Positions 1-8,768 of a stretch of 64,000 nucleotides of DNA are shown piece by piece. The translations under genes were made by a program, and so were the position numbers. The stretch covers positions 1,116,001 to 1,180,000 of the forward strand of contig NZ_AP017295.1 of NCBI RefSeq assembly GCF_001548375.1, given 5' to 3'. Position 1 is the stretch's first letter; each line of letters opens with the position of its first letter. The notes under the pieces are model-generated. The model did no database searches, had not been told where the DNA came from, and worked only from the letters and a program-made list of their open reading frames with translations. Source of the DNA: Nostoc sp. NIES-3756. Lineage in GTDB: Bacteria; Cyanobacteriota; Cyanobacteriia; Cyanobacteriales; Nostocaceae.

Positions 1-8
1 CATCTCTC

Positions 9-689
9 TCATCCCTCACTCCCAGCTTCCTGACTTGCATGATACTGACTCATCAAAGTCTCCACAATTGCTTGCGGATCGTCTGTTTCCACTCCTAGCT
101 GTTCGGCTATCTGCTGGCGGAGGTTTTCATCCTGCTGCAACATGATAAACAACTGATCAAGGGTAACAGTTTGATATTCCCCCTCTGGGTTTTCCTCAGT
201 TGCGGAAACACTTTCCTCTGTATATAATACATTAGTACTATCAACGTCTGGGCCATCATATTCCCAGATTGGTTCGCCTTGATTGCGGCTTAACACCTGC
301 ATACCAATGTCGTAGGCGACATCGCCTATTTCCCCAACGCCCAATTCACCCAGTTGGACTAATCGAGCTGCTAATTCATTATTTGGTGAGGAGGATGCTA
401 GTAATTTTTCGCCAAAACGCTTTAACCAATCTACCCATTGTGCAGTCGTGACACGATGCTCAACATTTTGTAGCCACTTGACAGCCCAAGCTTCGCCTCG
501 CACCTGATGCACTCCTTCAAGCAATTCAGTGAACAGAAATTCTAAATCTGTATCACTGAGGGGTGGTGCTGGTTGTTTTGTCACGGTAGGACTAGTTCTT
601 ACCGCAGTTTGTTTCTTACCACCACCAAACAAGCGTTGAAAAAAACTTTTCAGCCATTGGACGAGCCGCCTGAGCATTTGCTGTACCAT
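9..689 (-). CDS. Conserved cyanobacterial hypothetical protein (226 aa)
   Basis: I do not recognise the family. The 226-residue product begins with a basic, amphipathic stretch (roughly residues 1-27, rich in R, K, W and F, ending in GGGKK) that could sit on a membrane surface or bind nucleic acid. It is followed by a Pro/Thr linker and a mostly helical, acidic body (residues 45-226). No signal peptide or true membrane span is visible. The ATG start gives the whole open frame and stops before a HIP1 octamer. It is transcribed away from dnaX, with 266 bases between the two starts that must hold both promoters. Composition matches the neighbours. The real function is unknown. Confidence 0.75.
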   Translation of the reverse strand: MVQQMLRRLVQWLKSFFQRLFGGGKKQTAVRTSPTVTKQPAPPLSDTDLEFLFTELLEGVHQVRGEAWAVKWLQNVEHRVTTAQWVDWLKRFGEKLLASSSPNNELAARLVQLGELGVGEIGDVAYDIGMQVLSRNQGEPIWEYDGPDVDSTNVLYTEESVSATEENPEGEYQTVTLDQLFIMLQQDENLRQQIAEQLGVETDDPQAIVETLMSQYHASQEAGSEG

Positions 690-732
690 CTACTATTGTT
701 TCCCCTAAGATTGTAGCCATCGCCTAAAGCTG

Positions 733-740
733 GCGATCGC
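733..740. repeat. HIP1 octamer (one of many)
   Basis: GCGATCGC, the highly iterated palindrome typical of many cyanobacterial genomes. This copy lies between the divergent genes at 689 and 956. Many further copies occur through the window, inside genes as well as between them, for example in the genes at 5802, 45040 and 56861. Confidence 0.9.
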
Positions 741-955
741 ATTCACCAAGTCGATATAAGTGAATTTCACTAATTCTCTTCTAGGGTATGCCACAGTTTC
801 CAATATATGTGGCAAAGTTTAAAATGGTTTAACTTCATTCACCATTCAAAATGTTCAGCCTCTTTAGGGAAAAAATACTAACGATGGGGTGTAAGTAAAT
901 TTAAGGCAAACTGCTTCCTAAATCAACCCTAAAAGGTATTGACTTTTTCCCAACC

Positions 956-2893
956 ATGTCTTATGAACCCCTGCACCACAAGTATCGCCCAAAGAGTTTT
1001 GCTGAACTGGTGGGGCAAGAGGCGATCGCTACTACTCTCACCAATGCTATCCGCACAGCTAAAATAGCCCCTGCATACTTATTTACAGGCCCCAGAGGTA
1101 CAGGTAAAACCTCCAGCGCCCGGATTCTTGCTAAATCCCTCAACTGTCTTAAAAGTGACAAGCCCACGGCTGAACCCTGTGGCGTTTGTGATGTGTGTCA
1201 GGGAATTACCAAAGGCTACTCCCTGGACGTAATCGAAATTGATGCTGCTAGTAATACAGGTGTAGACAACATCCGCGAACTGATAGAAAAAGCCCAGTTC
1301 GCGCCCGTACAGTGTCGTTATAAAGTTTACGTGGTCGATGAATGTCATATGCTCAGTAGTGCGGCATTCAATGCGCTACTTAAAACACTAGAAGAACCAC
1401 CCAAGCATGTAGTTTTTGTTTTAGCCACAACTGACCCACAACGAGTATTACCGACAATTATTTCTCGTTGTCAGAGATTTGATTTTAGACGTATTCAACT
1501 AGAGGCGATGGTGAAGCATTTAATTGCGATCGCCTCCAAAGAAAATATTAGTATCTCCTCAGAAGCTGTAACATTAGTAGCCCAATTATCCCAAGGTGGA
1601 TTACGGGACGCAGAAAGTTTACTCGACCAGTTAGCCTTATTACCAAATGAAGTCACACCGGATAAAGTATGGGATTTAGTCGGTTCAGTCAGTGAACGAG
1701 ACTTGTTGATGTTGCTGGAAGCGATCGCCCAAGATAAGCCAGAAGTAGTATTAGACTGTGCTAGGCAAATCTTAGATCGCGGTCGAGAACCCTTAACCAT
1801 TCTGCAAAACCTCGCCGCCTTCTACCGCGACTTACTCATAGCCAAAACAGCCCCCAATCGTCATGATTTAGTAGCTTGCACTCAACAAACCTGGAAATCA
1901 CTAGTTGAGTCCGCCCAATCATTGCCCATAAGTACAATCTTGCTAGGGCAGAAACACCTACAAGAAGCAGAACTACAAATTAAAAATACCACCCAACCCC
2001 GCTTATGGTTGGAAGTCACATTACTAGGACTATTACCCAGCGCCAACATTCAACCCACAGCTATCATCCCTATACCAAACAACACCCGCCCAGCATCACC
2101 ACAGCCAGTTTCTCAAAAACCGACCCCACAACCTACTCCCCCACCTTCCTCATCTCCCCCTACTTCCCCATCTCCTCTACCTCCCACTCCAACCCCACAA
2201 GAAATTGAAGCTACATCTCCCCCACCTCCCTCATCTCCCCCCACTCCCGACTCCCCACTCCCGACTCCCCAAGAAACCGACTTTGCTCAAATCTGGCAGC
2301 AGGTACTGGATAATATTCAGCAAATACCCAGACGCGCCTTACTAGGTCAAATGTGTTATCTCATCGAATTTGAAGGTGCGATCGCTCGAATTGGTGTTAA
2401 GCCTGCGTGGTATGACAAAGTTAAACTAGACTTACCCATGATTACGGCTGCTTTCCAACAAACTTTTAATCGTGAGGTTCAAGTAACTCTAGAAAGAGGT
2501 AATGCCTCCAACGTTTCCACAGTAAAAAAAACACTACCGATCAACAGTAACAATACCAGTAACGGCCATAACGGTGCTTCTACAGTAAAACAGCCACCTT
2601 CACCAACTTATAACAACGGAAAGTCGGCTACACCTCCACTATCAGCAACTGCACCTCCGCCTACATCAAAAACACCGCCAACAACGTCGAATACTGGAGG
2701 GGCAAAAACAACACAACTCACCCCAAATAAAGCACCTCTAGCTGAGTGGGAAACAGACGAAGTTGCGATCGCTGCCCAACGTCTAGCACAATTTTTTGAT
2801 GGACAAATCATCAGATTTAGCGACGATGGCGAAGCATTAACCGAAATCGCTACATCTGAGTGGACAGATGACTCGGATTTAGAAGATGAGTAG
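956..2893 (+). CDS. dnaX: DNA polymerase III subunit gamma/tau
   Basis: Clamp-loader ATPase of the replicative polymerase. The N-terminal AAA+ module shows Walker A GPRGTGKTS near residue 45, a zinc-binding cysteine cluster (CGVCDVC near residue 74), a Walker B/DEXX box VYVVDECHML and the arginine-finger motif ISRCQRF. Cyanobacterial DnaX usually has a Cys in place of Val in this DEXH stretch, as here. Domain III follows to about residue 370. Then comes a long Pro/Ser/Thr linker (about 372-443), encoded by CT-rich DNA very like the intergenic tracts of this genome, and a C-terminal tau-type region. No intein interrupts the gene, although some cyanobacterial dnaX genes carry one. At 645 aa it is within the family range. 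A second low-complexity linker occupies about 520-590. ATG start. Confidence 0.97.
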   Translation: MSYEPLHHKYRPKSFAELVGQEAIATTLTNAIRTAKIAPAYLFTGPRGTGKTSSARILAKSLNCLKSDKPTAEPCGVCDVCQGITKGYSLDVIEIDAASNTGVDNIRELIEKAQFAPVQCRYKVYVVDECHMLSSAAFNALLKTLEEPPKHVVFVLATTDPQRVLPTIISRCQRFDFRRIQLEAMVKHLIAIASKENISISSEAVTLVAQLSQGGLRDAESLLDQLALLPNEVTPDKVWDLVGSVSERDLLMLLEAIAQDKPEVVLDCARQILDRGREPLTILQNLAAFYRDLLIAKTAPNRHDLVACTQQTWKSLVESAQSLPISTILLGQKHLQEAELQIKNTTQPRLWLEVTLLGLLPSANIQPTAIIPIPNNTRPASPQPVSQKPTPQPTPPPSSSPPTSPSPLPPTPTPQEIEATSPPPPSSPPTPDSPLPTPQETDFAQIWQQVLDNIQQIPRRALLGQMCYLIEFEGAIARIGVKPAWYDKVKLDLPMITAAFQQTFNREVQVTLERGNASNVSTVKKTLPINSNNTSNGHNGASTVKQPPSPTYNNGKSATPPLSATAPPPTSKTPPTTSNTGGAKTTQLTPNKAPLAEWETDEVAIAAQRLAQFFDGQIIRFSDDGEALTEIATSEWTDDSDLEDE

Positions 2894-2970
2894 GGGAATG
2901 GGGAAGCAGAGAAGCAGAGGAGAAAAACTGTTGACTGTTGACTGTTGACTATGGACTAATGACCAAATAA

Positions 2971-3013
2971 AAAAATGCAAAATCCAAGTGTATATTTTGG
3001 ACTTTGCATTTTG
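2971..3013. terminator. Hairpin between convergent dnaX and mgdA
   Basis: A 16-bp stem with one G-U-type mismatch (arms about 2972-2987 and 2997-3012, loop about 9 nt) flanked by A-rich sequence on the left and T-rich on the right. It could therefore terminate transcription from both converging genes. Confidence 0.6.
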
Positions 3014-3035
3014 TATTTTGAATTGTTTAAGAGAA

Positions 3036-4442
3036 TTATTCGCCAGTTCCCGTATGTACAGTTTTTACCCACTTTAAACGCTTGGGTCGGAAGGACATCC
3101 GCGCTGTGGTACTGCTCATAACTACTAGCCAGTGCAGCATATATAAAGTGCCGCGTACTGTTTGCAGTAACAGTACAAAAGGGGTGTGAACTTGGAATTT
3201 TTGCTCTTGGCGGATGCGGCGTAAACCAGCAAACATCCCAATAACGGACATGGTTACAGACAAGCCTGTTACCGGGCCTAGCATTGGCGGGCGATGACGA
3301 GCGATCGCCATTAGTACGTCGGGAATTGCTGCTGTCGGTAAAATATACATCGTCAGCATGAACATGAGCATATCCCAGGTTTTCCGGGTTCCCATGCGAT
3401 TTTTGAGAATCAAATCCCAATAGTCTAAATAGCGCTGATAGCCACCTTCTGCCCAACGATTGCGTTGATGCCAAAGGGCGATCGCCGTTGTTACGCCTTC
3501 TTCCTGCACTGCCGGGTAAAATAAGCATTCAATATCCCATTTGTCAAGATGCAGGCGGAAAGTCAGATCCAAATCGTCAGTGATCGTTTCTTCATTCCAA
3601 CCACCACAGCTATCTAAAGCTTGGCGGCGCACAAATTGACCATTCCCCCGCAGTTCTCCAATACCTCCCAAGGCTGTGCGTTGCTGCTGGAACCAAATAT
3701 CCAGAGCCATTTCCGCCATTTGCCCTTTTGTCCAGAAATTTTCTCTGGCGTTGGCGATGGCTTTTCGCACCTGCACCGCCCCCACCTTTTCGCGTTGAAA
3801 CAAAGGTACTACATGGAGTAGCATATCTGATGCCACTTGAGCATCAGCATCAAACACGGCGATGATTTCACCTTTAGTTAATGGTAAAACCTGATTTAAA
3901 GCCCCCGATTTACCACCAGTAGCTTGAGCAGAACGTCTAAGGACTTTGAGTTTGTCATACTCTTTTGCCACTTCTGCTAAGACTTGGGGGGTTTTATCTG
4001 TACTGTTATCGTCAATTATCCAAACTTCGTATTGCCCGTTGGGATATTCCAGATTACAAAGATTTTTCGCTAATTTCGCAATGACAGCTTCTTCATTTTT
4101 CGCTGCTACCAATATAGATACAAAAGGTAAGTTACCCTGAATCTCTTTTTGATGGTGGCGGGGACGAGCAAAAATTACTCCTAAAGCATGAATACCTAAA
4201 ATGGTAGTCAGCCCTAGTATGAAAATAAAACCCCAAGAAGCCAAATGTAGAGCGATCGTGCCACTCCAGACAATTGTTAAAACTAGAGCGGCTTTTCCTC
4301 TACGTCCTTGGAACCGGGATGTTCGAGACAAATCCCGTGTTTCCACTACTGATTCCTCAGTTATTGATAGGTCAGATAACAAGGAATTGAGTGGATCAAG
4401 CTCTTTGTAGGAATCGTTGTCGGGCCAGGGATTCGCTGGCAT
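3036..4442 (-). CDS. mgdA: Beta-monoglucosyldiacylglycerol synthase (GT2 family)
   Basis: Transfers glucose from UDP-glucose to diacylglycerol, the first step of galactolipid synthesis in cyanobacteria; an epimerase later converts the product to MGDG. The 468-aa protein matches the family layout: two N-terminal membrane segments (about 48-90), a GT-A domain with VSILVAAKNEE, the acidic motifs IIDDNSTD and FDADAQ, an acceptor-side TDDLDLTFRL and the QxxRW-type motif HQRNRWAEGG, then C-terminal membrane segments (about 345-435). I recall the Anabaena PCC 7120 enzyme as essentially this sequence. It is convergent with dnaX and shares a hairpin with it. ATG start at 4442, preceded by a long untranslated region. 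Alternative: a cellulose-synthase-like GT2, but motif order favours the glucolipid enzyme. Confidence 0.9.
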   Translation of the reverse strand: MPANPWPDNDSYKELDPLNSLLSDLSITEESVVETRDLSRTSRFQGRRGKAALVLTIVWSGTIALHLASWGFIFILGLTTILGIHALGVIFARPRHHQKEIQGNLPFVSILVAAKNEEAVIAKLAKNLCNLEYPNGQYEVWIIDDNSTDKTPQVLAEVAKEYDKLKVLRRSAQATGGKSGALNQVLPLTKGEIIAVFDADAQVASDMLLHVVPLFQREKVGAVQVRKAIANARENFWTKGQMAEMALDIWFQQQRTALGGIGELRGNGQFVRRQALDSCGGWNEETITDDLDLTFRLHLDKWDIECLFYPAVQEEGVTTAIALWHQRNRWAEGGYQRYLDYWDLILKNRMGTRKTWDMLMFMLTMYILPTAAIPDVLMAIARHRPPMLGPVTGLSVTMSVIGMFAGLRRIRQEQKFQVHTPFVLLLQTVRGTLYMLHWLVVMSSTTARMSFRPKRLKWVKTVHTGTGE

Positions 4443-4796
4443 AAGTTAGTTGATTCAAAAACCAGTATTTGTCTACACCTCACAAGAAGCTGGGAATCAG
4501 TTAACAATGAACTGTGTCAGCTATCTTTGCTCATCTTTAGCTATTTCAGAAATCAGACTATTAAATAGTGCTGATGATTGATCACGAATAGAATCGTCCG
4601 TGAGTTGTGCTTGAGATTGAGTATAGCGATCGCAAAACCACAGTTAATTGTTGGCAGAAATTGCAATAACACTATCCATCACCGAATGGAGCGGATTTTG
4701 GCAATTATTGCACCCAACTTCAAAAAAGCTAATGCTGCCCTATTTTAACCGACATTTTAATATTTCTTAGCAGTAACTTGTATTATCACTCTCATT

Positions 4797-4846
4797 GGTC
4801 ATTAGTCATTAGTCATTAGTCCATAGTCAACAGTCCATAGTCAAAA
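4797..4846. repeat. TTAGTCA-type heptanucleotide tandem repeat
   Basis: Three tandem copies of CATTAGT followed by CCATAGTCAACAGTCCATAG variants. The same family recurs at 6888, 7602, 16627, 41885 and 58816. Such short tandemly repeated repetitive sequences (STRRs) are well known in heterocystous cyanobacteria. Confidence 0.85.
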
Positions 4847-4874
4847 GGCAGAAGGCAGTAATAATTAATTATTC

Positions 4875-4927
4875 TCTCCCTCATCTTCCCCCACTCCCCA
4901 CTCCCCACTCCCCACTCCCCACTCCCT
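4875..4927. repeat. CCCCACT tandem repeat tract
   Basis: CT-rich tract with a run of about five CCCCACT heptamers after a CTCCCTCATCTTCC lead. Similar tracts lie at 6941, 16690 and, in frame, inside several coding genes. Confidence 0.85.
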
Positions 4928-5016
4928 ACATATGTGAGCAATCAAAAATTTTTGGGAATACTATTGACAACGACTAAGTACCCTTAGTTGTCGATTAACT
5001 TGAGGAATAGCCAAAG

Positions 5017-5391
5017 ATGTCTCTTGAGCAACTCCAGCCTGCCACGCAACAACAAGCAAACGTCTACTTACCTTATATTCAAGGTACTAAGCGTAATTTT
5101 TTACCCCTTGCTATCAGTCTTTATCAAAAAGGCGTTCTCGAGGGGCAACGTAAAATAGAAGCAGGTGAGAATGTTCCCTTTGTTGCTTCTTGGAACGTTG
5201 CTACTTTACCTTCAGATTTGACGCGTTGTCGGATGCAGTTTGATGGTAACGCTGAGTTGAGTTATGAAGTAATGATGGCAAGTTTTGAATTTATCAGTTT
5301 TTTAATCGAATTAATGGAAAATCACAAACGTTATAAGCTGACAGATTTCTCACAATCTTTTTATCGCAAACTCCTGCGTATAGATGAGTGA
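5017..5391 (+). CDS. ebsA: EbsA-like type IV pilus biogenesis protein (124 aa)
   Basis: A small soluble protein that I match to the cyanobacterial EbsA family. This family was described in Synechococcus elongatus as needed for type IV pilus assembly and for biofilm self-suppression, in complex with the PilB ATPase. What I see is 124 residues with no signal peptide or membrane span, a conserved-looking core (LPLAISLYQKGVLEGQR, PFVASWNVATLP, RCRMQFDGNAELSYEV) and a C-terminal helix. The identification rests on remembered similarity of that core, so it is moderate. ATG start at 5017 with weak Shine-Dalgarno (GAGGAATAG). It stands alone, with repeats upstream and AT-rich DNA downstream. Confidence 0.6.
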   Translation: MSLEQLQPATQQQANVYLPYIQGTKRNFLPLAISLYQKGVLEGQRKIEAGENVPFVASWNVATLPSDLTRCRMQFDGNAELSYEVMMASFEFISFLIELMENHKRYKLTDFSQSFYRKLLRIDE

Positions 5392-5801
5392 ACATCTTTT
5401 TGTTTGTATAAGTATAAGAGTTTAGCAATGGAAATATATCCTTTAAGCTATGCTCTTATATTTTTATTTATTCATGATTTTATTTAAGATAAATTAATTT
5501 TTTATATTTAAAAATATAAATATTTACCTAAAAGGGAACTAACAATTTTGTTGACAGTCAGTAGTTGGTGACAAAATATATTGTCAACCTGTCTAAAAGC
5601 AAGCGGAGTAGGAAAACCTCTCCAAAACAACTGATACCTTGAAGCAGTAAAATTATTTAGTATTTTATGAATTTGATTACCTAAAAAAAGTACATTTCTA
5701 AAAAATACTTTGTAAAAACGTCTGAGGTTTCTGCCAGAACCAATTAAAATTAGTAAACACCTGACTGGGTTTTATTACCTTTTGAAATTAGGAGTGCGCG
5801 T
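5392..5801. other. AT-rich intergenic region
   Basis: 410 bases, unusually A+T-rich, between two plus-strand genes. It holds a weak terminator-like inverted repeat near 5413-5460 and probably the promoter of the 5802 gene. No small gene with a ribosome binding site was found. Confidence 0.55.
5413..5466 (+). terminator. Possible terminator after ebsA-like gene
   Basis: Inverted repeat TATAAGAG (5413-5420) / CTCTTATA (5453-5460), perfect over 8 bp but with a long, AT-rich loop, followed by a T-run (5461-5465). The long loop makes this tentative. Confidence 0.35.
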
Positions 5802-6893
5802 GTGCCAAAGTCTGCTAAATATTTGCTGATTGGCTCAACTGAGACTTATAGCGGTAAGTCCGCAACAGTTCTGGGATTGTCTCATCAGTTACAGCAAAAG
5901 GGATTAGACATTGCTTACGGCAAACCATTAGGTAATAGTTTGAGTAAATTGGAAGGCACTGTAGTTGAAGAAGATGTCCAGTTTATTACTCATAGTCTCA
6001 ACCTATCCGCAAACCGCATTGCTCCGACAATACTGGCTTTAGATGAAGTCAGTGTGCAGAAGCGTTTGTTTGGTGAAGACCCGACTAATTATCATCAGAC
6101 TCTAGTAGAGCAATATTTGCAAATTCAGCGTGGCGACTTAGTTGTGCTAGAAGGCCCTGGAGATTTATCGGAAGGTCATTTGTTTGATTTATCTTTACTG
6201 CAAGTAGCAGATGTTCTAGATGCTTCTGTGCTATTGGTAAGCCGTTACAGTTCGCTGATGTCTATTGAGCCTCTATTATCTGCTAAACAACGTGTGGGCG
6301 ATCGCTTAATAGGTGTTGTCATTAATGATATTCCTACTAATGAGTTAGAAACGGTAAATAATTTTGTACGTCCTTATTTGGAACAACAAGGTATTGCCGT
6401 ACTAGCGATGCTACCGAAAAACGATTTACTCCGCAGCGTCAGCGTAGGTGAATTAGTCAAACAGCTAAACGCCGAAGTTCTATGTCGGAGCGATCGCTTA
6501 GATTTAATGGTGGAAAGCCTAGCAATTGGCGCGATGAACGTCAACGCGGCGGTTAAATACTTCCGCAAACGCCGCAATATGGCAGTAGTCACAGGCGGCG
6601 ATCGCGTAGAAATTCAGCAAGCAGCTTTAGAAACCTCTACTCAGTGCCTCATCCTCACCGGACAATTACCTCCCCCACAGTTCATCCTTAGCCGGGCTGA
6701 AGAATTAGAAATCCCTATCTTATCCGTTGATTTGGACACTCTAACTACTGTAGAGATTGTTGACCGCACCTTCGGACAAGTGCGAGTCCACGAACCCATT
6801 AAAGTACACTGCATTCGTCAGTTAATGGCAGAGCATTTTGACTGCGATCGGCTATTGTCTAAACTTGGGCTAACGCCTGTTACTAGTCATTAG
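5802..6893 (+). CDS. Phosphotransacetylase-family protein (BioD-like + DRTGG domains)
   Basis: 363 aa with the layout of the N-terminal half of long bacterial phosphate acetyltransferases but without the catalytic PTA domain. Residues 1-210 form a BioD-like P-loop domain (LLIGSTETYSGKSATVLGLS near residue 8; VVLEGPGDL as Walker B-like). Residues 215-330 fit a DRTGG regulatory domain (SDRLDLMVESLAIGAMN; VVTGGDR). The stand-alone form is common in cyanobacteria, where its role is unproven; nucleotide sensing is a guess. Start is GTG with a good AGGAG 8 nt upstream. The stop TAG is part of an AGTCATTAGTCC repeat, so the last residues (-TSH) derive from the heptanucleotide repeat. Confidence 0.8.
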   Translation: MPKSAKYLLIGSTETYSGKSATVLGLSHQLQQKGLDIAYGKPLGNSLSKLEGTVVEEDVQFITHSLNLSANRIAPTILALDEVSVQKRLFGEDPTNYHQTLVEQYLQIQRGDLVVLEGPGDLSEGHLFDLSLLQVADVLDASVLLVSRYSSLMSIEPLLSAKQRVGDRLIGVVINDIPTNELETVNNFVRPYLEQQGIAVLAMLPKNDLLRSVSVGELVKQLNAEVLCRSDRLDLMVESLAIGAMNVNAAVKYFRKRRNMAVVTGGDRVEIQQAALETSTQCLILTGQLPPPQFILSRAEELEIPILSVDLDTLTTVEIVDRTFGQVRVHEPIKVHCIRQLMAEHFDCDRLLSKLGLTPVTSH

Positions 6894-7013
6894 TCCATAG
6901 TCAACAGTCCATAGTCCATAGTCTATAATCGTTTGTTTTTCTCCCCCTACTCCCTCATCTCCCTCATCTTCCCTTACTCCCTTTTCTCTCTCATCTTCCC
7001 CTACTCCCTACTT
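6888..7013. repeat. STRR block: TTAGTCA family then CT-rich tract
   Basis: Begins inside the 3' end of the preceding gene (it supplies the TAG stop) with AGTCATTAGTCCATAGTCAACAG-type units to about 6927. It continues as CTCCCTCATCTTCC-type units (6941-7013). A 64-codon frame through the CT tract is an artefact of the repeat. Confidence 0.8.
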
Positions 7014-7101
7014 ACTTCACAAAATTCTGGCTCAAATTCGCTTCGTACTTACACGCTCTTTGGTAAAATAACTTGGTTGTTTAATCTGAAGATTTCCGTC
7101 T

Positions 7102-7605
7102 TTGAGCCAGTCAATAGACCTTATTAACCTCGATACGTTAGCGCAAGAACTGGCGACAATCCAGCAAACAGGTTCTAAACGAATCGCTTTGTTGGGTTCC
7201 CGTCATGTACCAATTACGCATCAGAATCTAATCGAAATGATGACTTATGCCTTGGTTTTGTCAGGGAATCGAGTCATTACCTCTGGTGCTACAGGTACTA
7301 ACTCAGCTGCCATTAAGGGCGCAATGCGTGCTGACCCCAATTTACTGACGGTAATTTTACCCCAAAGCTTGGAACGTCAGCCCCAAGAATCGCGCCAGCA
7401 ACTAGAACAAGTGATGCACCTAGTAGAAAATCCTAGTAATGATAACTTGTCTCTTGCTGAAGCCAGTTACTTGTGCAATAAAGAAATCGTTTCCCGATGC
7501 CAGCAGCTTATCTGCTTTGCATTTCATGACAGCCGTACTCTGCTACAAACTTGTCAAGATGCGGAAGAACAAAGAAAGGTGGTGACGCTTTTCTACTTTG
7601 ATTAG
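7102..7605 (+). CDS. DprA-like DNA recombination-mediator protein (Rossmann fold)
   Basis: 167 aa resembling the Rossmann-like core of DprA/Smf and of LOG-type nucleotide-binding proteins. Strand-loop IALLGSRHVP is followed later by VITSGATGTNSAAIKGAMRA, the typical phosphate-binding SGxAxGxDxxAH-like region (here GATGTNSAA). It lacks the N-terminal SAM-like and C-terminal domains of full-length DprA. Cyanobacterial annotations usually call it DNA recombination-mediator protein A; a direct role in transformation is not shown. The start is TTG, because no ATG or GTG precedes the conserved core. The TAG stop lies in a repeat (GATTAGTCAACAG). Confidence 0.75.
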   Translation: MSQSIDLINLDTLAQELATIQQTGSKRIALLGSRHVPITHQNLIEMMTYALVLSGNRVITSGATGTNSAAIKGAMRADPNLLTVILPQSLERQPQESRQQLEQVMHLVENPSNDNLSLAEASYLCNKEIVSRCQQLICFAFHDSRTLLQTCQDAEEQRKVVTLFYFD

Positions 7606-7664
7606 TCAACAGTCAATAGTCAAACATCTGGACTATGGACTGATGACTAATGACTAATGACTAA
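7602..7664. repeat. TTAGTCA / TGACTAA STRR block
   Basis: AGTCAACAGTCAATAGTC units then GACTAATGACTAATGAC units, i.e. the same heptamer in both orientations, forming a loose inverted repeat. It overlaps the stop codon of the DprA-like gene. Confidence 0.8.
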
Positions 7665-7676
7665 TAACCATAAAAC

Positions 7677-8072
7677 ATGATTATTTTCTTATATTCTATT
7701 GCCGCAGCTGCGGTTTTAATTTATCTACCATTTTTGGTGGTAGGTTATGCGCGTGCGCGTGTTGGGTATGATGTTTCATCTCCACGCGCTATGTTTGATA
7801 AATTACCACCTTATGGGCAACGGGCTACATGGGCGCACCAAAACTCTTTTGAGGCGTTTATGGTTTTTAGTGCAGCCGCACTGATGGCTTATGTTACTGG
7901 AGTAACTTCTCAAATAGCCGTAGGGGCTGCGATCGCCTTTGTTGCAGCTCGTTTGCTGTACTCTATCTTTTATATTTTGAATATACCGCTTTTGCGATCG
8001 CTGATGTTTGCCATTGCTTCTGCTAGCAGTGCGACTCTGTTTATTTTGAGTATCATACAAGCTAACAGATAA
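7677..8072 (+). CDS. MAPEG family membrane protein
   Basis: 131 aa with about four membrane segments, matching MAPEG (membrane-associated eicosanoid/glutathione metabolism) proteins of bacteria. Visible marks are an N-terminal span followed by YARARVGYDVSSPRAMFDKLP, then RATWAHQNSFEAFMVFSAAALMAY, the conserved loop and NxxE-type helix start of the family. Bacterial members may act as glutathione transferases or peroxidases, but the substrate here is unknown. ATG start directly follows a STRR block, so its promoter region is largely made of repeat DNA. Confidence 0.88.
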   Translation: MIIFLYSIAAAAVLIYLPFLVVGYARARVGYDVSSPRAMFDKLPPYGQRATWAHQNSFEAFMVFSAAALMAYVTGVTSQIAVGAAIAFVAARLLYSIFYILNIPLLRSLMFAIASASSATLFILSIIQANR

Positions 8073-8146
8073 TTGGAAGTGGAACTTTCCTCAATCCATG
8101 TTCTATCCTTCATCTAAAATCAACAATTGCAAACTAGACATTTTTT

Positions 8147-8638
8147 ATGGCTTCCACTTATTCCTTTGACATTGTGAGCGATTTTGATCGGCAGGAATTA
8201 GTTAACGCTGTTGATCAAGTTGACCGAGAACTTAAAAGTCGTTACGACCTCAAAGATACTCAGACAACTGTGGAATTGGGTGAAGAAAAGATTACCATTG
8301 GTACGGATAGTGAGTTTACTCTAGAGTCTGTTCACAACATTCTTCGGGAAAAAGCTGCCAAGCGTAATCTCTCACAAAAAATCTTTGATTTTGGCAAAGT
8401 AGAATCAGCTAGTGGTAATCGTGTTCGTCAAGAAATCACTCTTAAAAAAGGCATCAGTCAAGATATCGCCAAGCAAATTTCTAAATTAATTCGGGATGAA
8501 TTTAAGAAAGTTCAAGCCTCAATTCAAGGTGATGCTGTGCGAGTATCTGCTAAATCTAAGGATGATTTACAAGTAATTATCCAACGGTTAAAGCAAGAAG
8601 ACTACCCTGTAGCTTTGCAATTCACTAATTATCGTTAA
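8147..8638 (+). CDS. YajQ family protein (cyclic-di-GMP/nucleotide binding)
   Basis: 163 aa, full length for the YajQ/UPF0234 family (two ferredoxin-like domains). Hallmarks: [16 protein letters not shown] at the N-terminus, [13 protein letters not shown], and C-terminal [27 protein letters not shown] Xanthomonas homologue binds cyclic di-GMP and acts with a transcription factor; other members bind nucleotides or tRNA. The role in cyanobacteria is not known. Soluble and cytoplasmic. A strong intrinsic terminator follows 17 bases after the stop. Confidence 0.93.
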   Translation: MASTYSFDIVSDFDRQELVNAVDQVDRELKSRYDLKDTQTTVELGEEKITIGTDSEFTLESVHNILREKAAKRNLSQKIFDFGKVESASGNRVRQEITLKKGISQDIAKQISKLIRDEFKKVQASIQGDAVRVSAKSKDDLQVIIQRLKQEDYPVALQFTNYR

Positions 8639-8653
8639 GAGCCAATTTTCAAC

Positions 8654-8698
8654 ATAAAAAAGCGGCGAAGATATTTCATATCTAACCGCTTTTTTATT
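8654..8698 (+). terminator. Strong intrinsic terminator after yajQ-type gene
   Basis: Perfect 12-bp arms ATAAAAAAGCGG (8654-8665) and CCGCTTTTTTAT (8686-8697), with a second perfect 6-bp inner stem (8669-8674 / 8678-8683), and a T-run on the 3' arm. Confidence 0.9.
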
Positions 8699-8768
8699 GT
8701 TTTTAATCAGAGACAGTCAACAGTTAACGGTTAAGTAGAAGGACTAAATTAAACCTAACTTTAGATTA

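Larger units (their letters stand above)
4443..5016. other. Intergenic region between divergent mgdA and ebsA-like genes
   Basis: 574 bases without a convincing gene. It should hold the promoters of both flanking genes, but I cannot place -10/-35 boxes with confidence. It contains one HIP1-like site near 4627 and two blocks of short tandem repeats (listed separately) close to the plus-strand gene. The last 90 bases are AT-rich with an AACTTGAGGAATAG stretch just before the 5017 start. Confidence 0.6.

Noticed and set aside
956..2893. Intein in dnaX
   Set aside because: The ATPase motifs are uninterrupted and the length is normal; no intein splicing blocks seen.
4797..4846. CRISPR-like array
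   Set aside because: Units are 7 bases with no spacers; they are tandem STRRs, not CRISPR repeats.
6933..7127. 64-codon frame rich in FPYSL repeats
   Set aside because: It is a translation of the CTCCCTCATCTTCCC tandem repeat and overlaps the true start of the DprA-like gene.
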